From the NCBI GenBank assembly GCA_021464415.1, contig CM038467.1, positions 17,261,127 through 17,325,126 on the forward strand: a DNA stretch of 64,000 bases, read 5' to 3'. The notes under the pieces were generated by a model. The model worked only from the letters and a program-made list of their open reading frames with translations. It was not told where the DNA came from and ran no database searches. The DNA is from Lonicera japonica. Lineage: Eukaryota > Streptophyta > Magnoliopsida > Dipsacales > Caprifoliaceae. The first letter of the stretch is position 1, and every line of letters starts with the position of its first letter. Shown one piece after another: positions 23,403 to 35,168 of this stretch. Made by a program: the position numbers and the translations under genes.

Positions 23403-23808
23403 AAGGCGGTGTTATTTACACCCTCATATTTGTCATAAACACCCCTTGTCACAAACACCCATCTAAAGATAAATTTATAATCACCAACACCCTTCTAAGA
23501 CTTGCCTAATAAGATATGAGTGCAGATGCATACACTAGCCCTACTTGGGAAGAGTTTATTTGTAATAACTCGTATAACATCATGCAATGAATTACTGGAG
23601 TGTTTTTTAAATAAGGTCCGCTTAATAAAATATGAGTACACTTACATAAATCCGGCTTACATGAGGAGAGTATGTTGCTAAGCACTCATCTAATATGAAG
23701 CAATGTAGGAGGGTGTTTATGACAAATAAAGTGGTGTTAAAATGTATTTTAGTTAAATTTTAGAGAAGGTGTTTGTGAGATTTAGGGGGTGTAAATAACA
23801 CCACCCTT
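23403..23808. mobile_element. MITE with AAGGCGGTGTTAT...ATAACACCACCCTT ends
   Basis: The terminal inverted repeats are GGCGGTGTTATTTACACCC and GGGTGTAAATAACACCACC. The flanks CATTTATTT (23394-23402) and CATTTATAC (23809-23817) agree at 7 of 9 positions, which would fit a Mutator-like 9-bp duplication. A second copy is at 12000-12213. Confidence 0.75.
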
Positions 23809-24074
23809 CATTTATACCTTACTCCACTGCCAAAGAAAACATGATTTTTGGCAAGCAAAGTTAAATATAACCATGTGGACACATATTGTTCGACTTCTCA
23901 AAATATATAATATTTGATGAAATTATGAAAATGATATGCTTGTTATAAATTATCTCCACAAAATTTCATAAAATAATTCATCCATTTAACCCCCGAATTA
24001 GGCCCTCATTGAAAGAAAATGGACCAAAAGATTAACGGAGATAAGCTGAGTCAGATGTTCACAATGTGCTAATA

Positions 24075-26350
24075 AAATAATAGAGAATACCAATTGTTTG
24101 ATGACAAGATCAATTGATTTGTATGAGAAGTTAAAAAATAAGTTGAGTGATGTGAGGTGTGTTGTAATACCCCGTCATGTAATTAGAGTAAATTAGACAT
24201 GTATTAATTTTGATTAAGTAAAATTTTTGAAGAGTTTAGGAATCTTGGTTGAGTATGGACTAAATTGTGAAGTTGCAAAAGTTCAAGGTTAAAATAATAA
24301 AGTTATAAAACTTCAGGGTTAAATTTCGTAATTAAGCCAAAACTTTGATTGTTTCTCCTTTACTACCAACTTGCCCATTCCATTTAATCTTCCACCATCT
24401 TCCATTTATGCTGGTTGCCGAGAGAAACAGAGAGAAAAATAAAATAGGTATTAAAGTTTACTTCTTATAGATTGGTCATCCAAACTCCGCCAAATTGAGT
24501 CGAACCTTAAGGAAAAGTTATTCTATACATCGAGGGCTACGCAACGGTATAAGAATTTTAGAGTTGTGCTGGTCGGAGTTCGGGTATCAACTCAAATTTT
24601 ATTTTTTAAGGCTAAATATTTTGAGGTAGGGGTTTAATTATTTTTAAAACCTAATAGTATAATTTTATTATATATGAATCATCATATTTTAATTGTCTTT
24701 TTTTTAAGAATTATTATATGATGAGGATGATGATGTTTTATGATTTATTAAGGCATAAGCATGCGATTTGAAGCAAAATATGTCATTATACTTTATATAG
24801 TTGTGTTATTTTATATACATGTGATATTTCTTGGATGTATAAATATTGTATATTTATGAAATTAATTAATTGATGAATTTTATACATCAAAGGACATGTA
24901 TAGAAATTTATTGTAGTTATATGGCATAAGTTGTTTCAAATATTCATTTATTAGCATATTATGTATACTGTGCATTGTTATTGTGTCAACCGGATTCTTG
25001 GAGACCTTTCGACAAGCTCGGACTATTTTTATGACCTATCATATGGGCATATATCTTGTATTTATAGTGCCGAAAGTTTCTTATATCTGTTGAATTATTT
25101 TGGGACGTGATATAATTCTGTAATGAGTTCGATATGATTGTTGTTGTGGCCCTTCGATGATAAAGAAAATATGTATTGACTAGTGCTTGTCGATGTAAAA
25201 ATAAGTAGGGCTCGGTGCCCTTGGGTTTAAAATCCCTAAACCCCCGGGGGATAACAATGAGATCGGCTATCTAGAACCAACGGTGAGTAGTCCGACAATC
25301 TAAACTTTAGCAAAGCACTGGTGATTCTGTGATATGATATGGATGGACATGTGGTCCAATTCTATTATGATATGATGATGATCTTTTATGGGCTGGATAA
25401 TGTTATATTGTGATTATGTTCGACTTATTTTCTGGGGCGGTCAGGCTCGTTATTCTTCTTGTGATTATGGTTCGGCCCAACTTCGGTATCTCTTGGGGGC
25501 GGTCAGGCCCATTGTTGTTATTATTATTATTATGATTCAGTTCGGTCCCAGTATTCTCTCGGTATAATGGTTGACACAAGGGAGGTAACATGTATATGCA
25601 CATGCATATATTGTTTTATCAGTTGAGCCATGATTTATGATTAAATAGTTAATTACGTTTTATACGTAATATTGCTTGTAATATCCTCCTTACTGAGCTA
25701 TGAGCTCATCCCGTTTTATGTAAACAAATTCAAGTATTCATGAGACGAATACGATAGAAGAAGCGACTGGTTGAAAACGAAGTAGAGGACCTCTGATATC
25801 GACTCATTTTTGTTGTGTATGTGTGTACATGGCAAGTCACGGCTAGCCTGTGTTGTTGTTTACTTTGTAATACATGTTGATATGGTGTGTATGTCTTTCG
25901 GATTACATGTATGTGTATAGATGTATATTATACTCATGTTTTATATTATTGTCCACGGCATGAGTATCATGATTGTTTATTTTATGCAATGTGGTTCTCT
26001 AGAATTTATTGTTTCATTATTTATTTTAGACCTACTTAGCTAGTCTAAGGTGGGTTAGTAACGATCCAGGTCTTAATTATAGGTATTATCCTACTAATTA
26101 AGGCGGGGGCGTTACATATACTGTTCATCTCTTGCTCATTTTTATGAATAGATATCATTCATCTTCCTTTATTTTTTGTCTAAATTTTTTTGTTCACCAT
26201 AACCCAAAGAAAAAAATTCCATGGAAAAAGCAAAAAAATAAAAATATATACATATAAATAAACATTTTTCCATGTCCATTTACTCATTTTCTATCTTTTC
26301 ATAAAAAAATCATTGTATTTCTATCATTTTATATCTTATTAATAAATGGA
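24075..26350. mobile_element. Tourist-like MITE interrupted by a long insertion
   Basis: The left piece (about 24075-24162) carries AAGTTAAAAAATAAGTTGAGTG and the right piece (26117-26350) carries CTCATTTTTATGAATAGATATC and TTTTCTATCTTTTCAT, both typical of the 12470/57877 MITE family. A unit of 1954 bp separates them. The outer termini are diverged, so the ends are approximate. Confidence 0.5.
24163..26116. mobile_element. Probable solo LTR (1954 bp) nested in a MITE
   Basis: Starts TGTAATACCCCG and ends GGGGGCGTTACA, a TG...CA pair with short inverted ends. From memory, this pattern is common in Ty3/Gypsy LTRs of dicots. There is no protein-coding frame, and GGGCGGTCAGGC recurs at 25435-25510. 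The 5-bp flanks TGTGT and TATAC do not match well, so a solo LTR is likely but the duplication is not shown. Confidence 0.6.
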
Positions 26351-26544
26351 ACTTAATAATGTATAAGGTGTGTTATATAAAATGTATGAATATAAGTAGA
26401 TTTCAAAGGTCTAATTTTATTTATCAAGTTCTATGAAAATTGCTTTAGATAGGTAAGTTTGAATAAATTGGGATCATTAATTTAAAAATCATATGTTGTC
26501 TACTACTTAGCTATAATCAGTCCGGCTATTAAAAGGGACTTTCT

Positions 26545-27795
26545 TACATTATTTGTGTGGGATATATATGTTATTCCCATAACCAAACATAATAGATGCA
26601 CTCCCTTTTTAAAAAAATACATAATGTATCCATATCCCCAAATTCAATTCGTCTTTCTCTAAAAAAAACATACGCAATGTATCCCCTCCCCAAATTCAAT
26701 TCACCTCTCTCTCTAGATGATAGGATTGCACCACACACTCCCTCCCTAAATAGTCGGCCTCCCTTTTCGGCTGAGTCTGCTGCTTTCGCTCTCTCCCTCA
26801 CGCACACTTTCTCTGGTATATATACACAACAAAATCCCATCCCCCAATCTCTTACTATCCATTTTCCTCTTAATAGCCGGACAATCTATATATATATATA
26901 TATATATGAATTTGGATTCAGTTTAATCAATGGGCTTCGCCAATGTTTACTTTTGGATACTTAAAGATTTATGTTGTTGGCGCACTTTATGAAGGTGATC
27001 AAAATGGTACTCTTAATTTGAGGATGGGCGCGATTGTTCAGTCCCCTAACTTCAAATATGCTTTGGTTTATTTCATACAAAGTAGGATACTTTCAACTAA
27101 AATAGAGAAAGATTGATTCAACTAAGGTTTGGCCAATCTTGAATTGGACCAAAGGCCTTTGTCATCTATATCCTCATATAAAGTTTACTAAGCTCTTTTA
27201 TGCACTAAATTATCCTTACATTCCTTATCTCTGCATATGTATTTGATTTTGAAATCAAAATCTAAACGCAAACTTTAATGAACACAAAGCTGAATTGTAT
27301 GTTTTTAATTGAAATGAATTATGTCCTTATAAAAAGATGATATTTTCTTTTACTACCTCTCAGTCAGTGAAAGGTGAAATCAGATAGTATTTGGAAGGAA
27401 GGGGTGTTAAAAGCAATTTTCGTAAGTTACCATCATTCCGTTTAATAACATTGCACAATTGTCACATTTTTTTCATTAATTATAATTGGTTAAATTTTGA
27501 GGGAGGCCGGTGATTTGAAGAGGGAGTGTGTGGTGCAGTCCTGTCGTCTAGAGAAATAGAGAGTTTAGATAGAGAGAAACGAATTGAATTTGGGTATGTG
27601 GATACATTATGTATGTTTTTTTTTAGAGAAAAAAAGACGAATTGACTTTGGAGACAGTGTCTAGAGAGAGACGAATCGAATTTGGGGATGGGGATACATT
27701 ACGTATTTTTTATTTTTTTTAAAAGGGAGTGCATCTATTATGTTTGGTCACGGGAATAACATATCTATCCCACACGGATACCGTAAGAGAATGCA
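26545..27795. mobile_element. Mutator-like element with long inverted ends
   Basis: About 26545-26765 and 27485-27795 are inverted copies. Shared phrases include GTGTGGGATA, AACATAATAGATGCACTCCC, ATACATAATGTATCC and TTGCACCACACACTCCCTC. The right arm contains an extra internal duplication of the GAGAGAGACGAAT part. Arms of over 200 bp fit Mutator-like elements. No 9-bp flank was confirmed, and no transposase is present in the roughly 720-bp centre. Confidence 0.7.
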
Positions 27796-27967
27796 ATAAC
27801 ATATGGAGGGGGAAAAGAGTTCGAGTATTAATTGAATAGGAAAATTTTATCATACGTGGGAAAGATTTTAAGAAAATGCTTTGCAATCATTTTTTTTTCA
27901 AATATGGGAATAAAATAAAGTCATTTTAAAATAAAATTACCAATATTTGCTTTGAAAAAATATTTAG

Positions 27968-29040
27968 GGACGAAGTAATGGGTTAAAGTGGTTTATTTTA
28001 TAATTATATTCAATAGAAAGACACATTATATTTTCATTTCAAAATAAGGACATTATTTTTTCTTTACCTATAATACCATTCCTCCGTTTCTTTCTTCTTC
28101 TTTTTTTCAATTTTTTTTAATCTCCACTCACCACCACCACCCCCTGCCAAAGCTCTAACACTTACCATCGGTACTTTGGCAACCATTATCAGAATACCAA
28201 GACCTCATTGGAACTCCCGTACAGGTAGTGCAAATATGTTTTTGCACTAAAACAGGGTCCCAATTTAAGAAAGAACTAAACACAAATCCATTTTTAAGGT
28301 AAAACATGATCTTAAAAGACCTATGTTCAAATCCACTTTTGCAGTAAACACAATATCCAAATTTGGAGATGTCCAAATTTGAGAAAAAACTACTTGTAAA
28401 TCCACATTTGCAGTAAAAAATTGTCTAATTTTAAAAAATAATCGGATGAAACTTAACTTTTACAGTAAAATATAATTTAATTTTGAGAATAAATTAAGCT
28501 CGAATCCATTTTTGCAGTAAAATAGAGTTCAAAATTTAAGAAATAACCAAGTGCAAGTTCACATTTGCATTAAAACATATTCCAATTTTTAGAAGGATCT
28601 ATGTGCAAATCTATAAGCAATTAAAGATATAAATTTAAGTGCAATTTTTTTATACTATATAAAAATTATCGCCGAAACTCCGATGACTACAGCCATAATT
28701 TCGAGGACATTGTTGGAGGTACGACAATAGTTACCATAGTTCCTATAAAGGTTATTAGAGTTTTAATGGGTGATGGATGGGCGATGGAAGCAGAGGAAGT
28801 TGGCGGGACTTAGCAACTATCAATAGTAATAAAGAAATAAAATATTGTAGTTATGGTGTAATTGATCTTTCAAAAAAATAGGTATACTCTTTAAGTGAAT
28901 AAATATTAAAAATTGTTATAATGGCTAAAACAAATTGTGAAGGAAGTCTATTATTTGGTATAGAAGAATAAGATATCCTTATGTTAATTATAATTACAAA
29001 GGAGATACTTATAACCCGTTTTCTCTTCAGAAGACCCCTA
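27968..29040. mobile_element. Array-bearing element, family 2, copy 1 (diverged)
   Basis: It aligns block by block with 53774-54912. Shared parts are a CACCACCACC stretch, TTTGGCAACCAT, a central array, ATATAAAAA before CGCCGAAACTCC, AATAATAAAGAAATAAAAT and GGCTAAAACAAATTGTG. Ends are near GACGAAGTAATGGGTTAAAG and (inverted) GAGAAAACGGGTTATAAGT. The central 28200-28620 holds about seven units of roughly 62 bp with CAAATCCATTTTTGCAGTAAAA. The 9-bp flanks do not match at this copy. Confidence 0.65.
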
Positions 29041-30660
29041 TCAATTCTCTCAAATTTTTGAAACTTATAATAACTCATCAAATACAAGAAGAGAGATAGG
29101 AATTGGAGCGAGTTTTTATAAAATTTCTACCCATAATATGGGGATGCTCTTTATAATTATAACCGCAATTAATACTAACACGTAGCATAAAATGGGAGCA
29201 CAAGTATTAAATGCACCTACTTTTTCCATATTATAGCGTAGTATACGAATTCACTTCTTTCGTTCTAGGTCAAAACCCTTTTTTTTATATTTAATCAATA
29301 ACCACATTTATTTTTTAAAATTATATCTATTGCAATAATTATTTTCTTATAAAGTTAAAATTAGATTAAAATGTACATAAAAGGGTGCATTTTTTCGCAA
29401 TAGTACATTTTGTTTTAAGAACCGCTGTATATGTCTTTCTAGAAATAGACAAGTAAATTTTTGATGTGAGCAAAATTAGATGAAGTCATGAGGACAAAAT
29501 AACAAAGTGTCACTTGTCACATCTAACTTAACTTAACTTTACTCTAGTTAAGTAATATACTCCGAAATAATTTAAAACACTTATTATAATAAAAAAACAT
29601 ATTCAGATTATTCACCATATAATTTAAAGATAATGAATTTATCTTTTCTTATTCTTTCTTTTAATTTGATTTGTTTATTCTATACACATAACTGAATCAT
29701 TCATTTTGATATACAATGGATTTTCATCACTTGTTTATGTTTATATCAATAATTTTTTTTTCTCGTGCAATATTTGACATGATACACGAATTCAACACGA
29801 TAACTCAACATGAAGTTAACAGGTTTAGGTCAACTACAAACAATTTCGCATCAATTTTGTGTTGAACACGACTATCTCGTTTAATAAACGGATCATTTTC
29901 GAGTTACTAAACCTGACATGATTATTTGGAAATTTACACATTTAAACTTAAGTTAGATAAGTTATGCAATTTTCAATTTTGCATGCAAATGATATCTTGA
30001 TCCGATATAACTAAAAATATTATTTATTTAATAAAAATATTGTATTTGAGTTATTAAACCTGACGTGATTAACTCAAAATTGACTTGTAAGTAACATAAT
30101 TAAAATTAAGTTAGATAGGTTATGCATAATCTATTTATATTATATTGGTTAATTAATTGTTTCAAATAAAAGGATTAATTAAACGAGTTGTGATCTGGTT
30201 CGCGGTAAGACTATTATATGTATATGTATCGATATGACCCAAACCTGACCTATAAAACTTGAATTAAATATTATATATTATGTTTTTTATTTTCAATTTT
30301 TATAACAGTAATTTGGTAGAAGTGTAGGAAAAGATAACAAAAGAAAGAAAAAAAACATTTGCTCTATCTAAAAAGAAAAAGACCATTCTTTAAGAAACTT
30401 TACAATTTCAAAAAATAGCAACCTATTTAATGAAATGTATATATATATATATTTTGTTTCTAAATTTTTATATTACTAAACTAAAGTTAAGATAGTTCTT
30501 TTTTTTTTTTTTTTACGGGTATGATCTTGAATGACCAGACACAGAGGAGGAACTTGGATAACCCACGTGGTAAGGTCCAATTGGTCACCTTAGGTTCATG
30601 CTTTTGAGTGACCACCATAGTCCTCCCTCATCTTGGGCTACTAACCTCAAAGGTAGGCAC
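29041..30660. other. Intergenic, AT-rich, possible repeat debris
   Basis: No gene is visible. The part 29760-30270 has repeated ACCTGACATGATTA and GTTAGATAAGTTATGCA phrases in direct orientation and reads like a decayed element. 30520-30660 just upstream of the PPR gene is less AT-rich and may hold its promoter. Confidence 0.45.
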
Positions 30661-30783
30661 TTACACACAGTGTCTTTCCCTACCGCCGGCGATGACCGCC
30701 GGAGCTAACCCTCGATAACCAATTCTATTCAGGTAGATGAAGAATACACCCTCCTCCTCGTTCTCACATGGTGTCTTTCTGCA

Positions 30784-32619
30784 ATGCCCCCTCTCTCTCC
30801 TCAAACTCTCAGATTCCCATTCCGAACTAAACCCATTAACAAGCACAAGCCTCCTTGCCTTGTTCAAAACCTCTTCAATCTCTGCTCTCAAGGAAACCTC
30901 TCACAAGCTGTAAACTCTCTACCCCTCTTAGCTCGCAAAGGATTACGGTTAGATTCGAGGACTCTCGGTTTTCTATTACAGGAGTGCGCAAAGTCTAGGT
31001 CCCTTAGAGAAGGCAAATGGGTTCATCTTCACTTGAAACTTACGGGTTTCAAATACCCCAATACGTTCTTGGTGAATCACTTGATCAATATGTATTGTCA
31101 ATGTGGGAAGTATGTCGAAGCACGCGGACTGTTTGATAGAATGTCAACGAGAAATTTGTATTCTTGGAACAATATGCTTTCTGGGTATGCAAAGTTGGGG
31201 ATGGTAAAGCCTGCTAGGAAGCTGTTTGACAAAATGCCCGAGAAGGACGTTGTGTCATGGAATACGATTGTGATTGCGTATGCCAAGAGTGGGTATGGAG
31301 ATGAGGCATTTAAGTTTTTTAAAGAGTTGAGAAAGTCGTCCATTGGGTTAAATGCGTTTAGCTTTGCTGGGGTTTTGACAGTTTGTGTGAAATTGAAGGA
31401 ATTGAGACTTACCAGGCAGGTCCATTGTCAGGTTTTGGTTTCTGGGTTTTTGTGGAGTGTTGTGCTTTCGAGTTCCATTGTTGATGCGTATTCAAAATGT
31501 GGGGAGATGCTTGATGCTAGGAGATTGTTTGATGAGATGCCCATGAAAGACATTCTTGCTTGGACCACCTTGGTCTCGGGATATGCCAAATGGGGGGACA
31601 TGACATCCGCTAGCGAAGTGTTTGATGCGATGCCTGAGAAAAACCCCGTCTCATGGACTTCTCTGATTGCAGGGTATGCCGGAAATGGCATGGGGCACGA
31701 GGCCCTTAGTTTATTCACTAAGATGGTGATGTTTTGTGCAAAGCCGGATCAATTTACTTTTAGTAGTTCCCTATGTGCTTGTGCTAGTATAGCTTCACAT
31801 AAGCACGGTAAACAAATTCACGCATGTTTGATACGAACCTGTTTCAAACCCAATACCATAGTTGTTAGCTCTCTGATCGACATGTACTCAAAATGCGGAA
31901 GTTTGGAAGTTGCACAGCGGGTATTCCATATTATGGGTAATAAGCAGGATGTGGTGCTGTGGAACACAATGATTTCTGCCTTGGCACATCATGGTTATGG
32001 TGAAGAGGCAATCCAAATGTTTACTGACATGGTGGAATTAGGTGTAAAAGCAGATAGGGTGACACTTGTTGTCCTTCTCAATGCTTGCAGCCATTCAGGG
32101 CTTGTGCCTGAGGGGCTTCGCTTTTTTGAGTCCATGTCTAGTTATTACAACATTGTTCCTGATCAAGAACATTACGCATGCTTAATTGATCTTTTGGGTC
32201 GAGCAGGACGTTTTGACGAGGTGATGAATCAGCTTAAAAGGATGCCATTTAAACCTGACAATTGTGTTTGGAATGCCTTACTTGGAGTTTGTAGGATCTA
32301 TGGAAACATAGACTTGGGTAGAAAAGCTGCTGAACACCTTATTGAGTTGGATCCTCAATCCTCTGCTGCATATGTCTTACTTTCAAGTATATATGCTTCA
32401 CTTGGGAGGTGGGAATCTGTAGAGAAAGTCAGAAAGATTATGAATGAGCGACATGTGAGGAAAGAGAGAGCTGTTAGCTGGTTAGAGATAGAGAACAAAC
32501 TGCACGCTTTTACTGTATCTGATAGGTTGCATCCTTCAAAACAAGATATTTACTCAATTTTGGAACTGTTAGCCAGTCAGGTGGAGGATGAAGACTCATT
32601 ACTTGATGCTGAGAGGTAA
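30784..32619 (+). CDS. Pentatricopeptide repeat protein, PLS class with E/E+ end
   Basis: A 611-residue, single-exon protein. Such proteins bind organellar RNA one base per repeat and commonly specify C-to-U editing sites. The first 40 or so residues are rich in Pro, Arg, Lys and Ser and look like an organelle-targeting peptide. From about residue 48 there are tandem P, L and S repeats, with landmarks such as LINMYCQCGKYVEARGLFD, SWNNMLSGYAKLG and VVSWNTIVIAYAKSGYGDEA. An E/E+ tail follows (WNALLGVCRIYGN through AVSWLEIENKLHAF) and the protein stops soon after, without a DYW deaminase domain, so an editing role would need a DYW partner in trans. From memory it resembles Arabidopsis At2g21090; orthology needs an alignment. 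The start is the first ATG in frame. Confidence 0.93.
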   Translation: MPPLSPQTLRFPFRTKPINKHKPPCLVQNLFNLCSQGNLSQAVNSLPLLARKGLRLDSRTLGFLLQECAKSRSLREGKWVHLHLKLTGFKYPNTFLVNHLINMYCQCGKYVEARGLFDRMSTRNLYSWNNMLSGYAKLGMVKPARKLFDKMPEKDVVSWNTIVIAYAKSGYGDEAFKFFKELRKSSIGLNAFSFAGVLTVCVKLKELRLTRQVHCQVLVSGFLWSVVLSSSIVDAYSKCGEMLDARRLFDEMPMKDILAWTTLVSGYAKWGDMTSASEVFDAMPEKNPVSWTSLIAGYAGNGMGHEALSLFTKMVMFCAKPDQFTFSSSLCACASIASHKHGKQIHACLIRTCFKPNTIVVSSLIDMYSKCGSLEVAQRVFHIMGNKQDVVLWNTMISALAHHGYGEEAIQMFTDMVELGVKADRVTLVVLLNACSHSGLVPEGLRFFESMSSYYNIVPDQEHYACLIDLLGRAGRFDEVMNQLKRMPFKPDNCVWNALLGVCRIYGNIDLGRKAAEHLIELDPQSSAAYVLLSSIYASLGRWESVEKVRKIMNERHVRKERAVSWLEIENKLHAFTVSDRLHPSKQDIYSILELLASQVEDEDSLLDAER

Positions 32620-35168
32620 GCAACGGATATAGTTTTTTTCCCCTCTTTGTACCTCTATCTGATGCTTTAACTTGTAATATTTCCTTTAGCCGTCTCAAGT
32701 TGGCGGTCCTTTTTGAAATTAAAGATCATTATATTATATGTTGATTCTATTGAATTGAATAATCTTGACAGTGATTATACAAGAGATTTTTCCTTTTGTA
32801 GTTGGAGGAAGAGGGTTAGGTGTGGTGGTAGATGGAATCTTTAGATTTGTGGTGTTGTTGAATTGTTGTCACATTCTTTCTTCAATAAAATTTCAGAAGA
32901 GATTTTCAGTTGCAATATCTCCCTAAAATATTATGGATTATTATGATTTTTTTCTCAAAACTATGTGTAGATGTTATAATGTTTCTTTCCTTGTATTAGG
33001 ATTTCTATCTTGAAGGTTTCAAATTTTATAATGAAAATGCAGAATCACATGATCGTCTCAAAGTAAACATGTTCTTTTTGATGTTATATTGACCGATTAT
33101 TTCCTTGATTTGTTTATACTATATTATAATTCAGGTTTGGAGATCTTAACATTGTGTTCCTTTTTTTAGGTGTGTATATCTCTATAATACATCTAAGTCA
33201 ATTAATGCTAGTTGAGGCTTTCTTTTATTAAGCGTGCTACACTCCTTTGTGGAATTCATTACGCTTTCTTCCTTGTTATGAAGTGGCAGATTCATTAGTA
33301 ATATGGATTTTAAAAAGCCCACGTGAAAACTTGGAGAAAGTACTTATGTCCATTCAAGAAACGGATAAAGTGGATGAGATGAGATTAAAACAAATCAAGA
33401 TTTTTAAGGATGTAAACAACCTAGAAGCAGCACGATATTGTACCTTTATTGGCAGGCTCTTGCTGCTATATGCACTGGAACTCTGGAACTTTCACATTGC
33501 TGTATGTGTTTTAGTTTCTCAGAGACTGAATATTCAGTTTTCTTAGTCTGAAAATTGTACAAGTTCCCAGTTTTTAAGATTAGTATAACTGAAAAGACCA
33601 GCAAATTATTTTTTCACAAGATGTTAGAGTATCAATTAATAATTATGCTGCAAGTTTTACTGTAGTGTGTTTATACCTTGAAGAAAGCTGTACTCCCATC
33701 GGCTATCAAGATGCCTCGGTAGTCAGTAGGCGTTTTACCTATACATATGCATTCTTAATCAAATGCAGGGAAAATTGTTAATTAAAGAAAAACTGGTGAA
33801 GTAGATTTCATATTTATCTATATATGTATATATTTTGACACACTTTTAATAAAAATTTGTATTTGAGAAATTTTTGTTTTCTAACCTCAGTCACATGGTG
33901 GGTACAGGGAACTGAAAAGCTTTCTTGTCTGATTGACAAATGAGGTTACATGATTATCCTCGATTTATGGTGTTCATTTTGAGGGCATCATTTGTGATTC
34001 CTTTCTTTATATAAAATTAACCTGGGTTTTTACATGGATCCACCTGTTCAAAGTTATCTCGGAGAAAAGATGTACCAGTAAGGGAAGAACTTGCTGGTGC
34101 TGGTACCTGTCTTCACTGAAGGAATCAATGATAAAATTGCTGGTAAGGTTTCTTAACTTTGCCTATTCTGTTTGCACTTGTCTATTGACTAATCTTTTCA
34201 TGGGGTGGAGAGGATTTTTTTTTTCTGTCCGTTGAATCATATTTTCTTCTGGATCATCATATGGAATTAGTCTGAAGCAAGACTTTTGGTTTTGATGTTA
34301 TAAAAATAAGAAATAATAACATCTATTACAATAAATAATTATTTTGATATTAATGTTTTAGAAGTCCAAAATACTGAAAGCAGACCAAATCGCAAATTAA
34401 AAATACCAAAAATGTTGATATCTAATTTTAGCATAAATTGGCCGAAAGCCATCCCTGCTAGATCTCTAGATTGATGTTGACATTGATGAGGACCACTTTT
34501 GTTTTTGTTTTTTTCAATTAACTAGAGCTTTGGATCTGAGGTGGTTGAACCACAATTTAAAGTCCATAATTCTTGGTGACTCTGTATCTTCTTTTTGCTC
34601 AATAGGCTATATTTGGCATGAGTCAAATTTAGAGATATGGAAAATATAGATCTCCATGTCAAAGTGTACTGCATTAAGACTTATGTTGCCATGTGGCTGC
34701 ACATTGAGTTCTAGCGGTTTTAGTTCACCAATGGTCGGGTAAGTTTAGGATTTCCCTATTAGCAAGGAAGATGTAAAATCTAAACCAAAAAACCCAGAAA
34801 CCAACGATATATAAGCTTCGGCCAGCGATACAAGTGGACCAACCAAGGACAAACATTGATTATATAATTAACCCTCCACCAACAATTCAAAGCAATTATA
34901 GGTCCAGTACACCAAATACATAGTAATGTAAGTCCATTAATCAAATATATATTCAAGGTAATTCATAAAAAAATAAAAAAATTCAATTGCGTCTAATCCA
35001 GCAATTACGACAATACAAATACAAAGAAGTTAAAAATGCACATATTAAAACCCACAAACCCAATTATCATCCTGCAACACCACCACCATCCTAACAAAGA
35101 AGAAAGAGAAGAAGAAAGAAGAATACAGAACCCAAAAGAAATCAAATTCTTCTTCTCTGATTCTTCTA
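32620..35168. other. Intergenic between the PPR and PLC-X genes
   Basis: The first few hundred bases are probably PPR 3' untranslated sequence. The 99-codon frame at 33247-33546 has no recognisable motif. 35095-35165 is a GA-rich leader directly before the PLC-X start. I see no transposon with matched ends here. Confidence 0.5.

Noticed and set aside
33247..33546. 99-codon frame between the PPR and PLC-X genes
   Set aside because: No recognisable motif and low-complexity ends. It could be chance in PPR 3' flanking DNA. RNA reads would decide.
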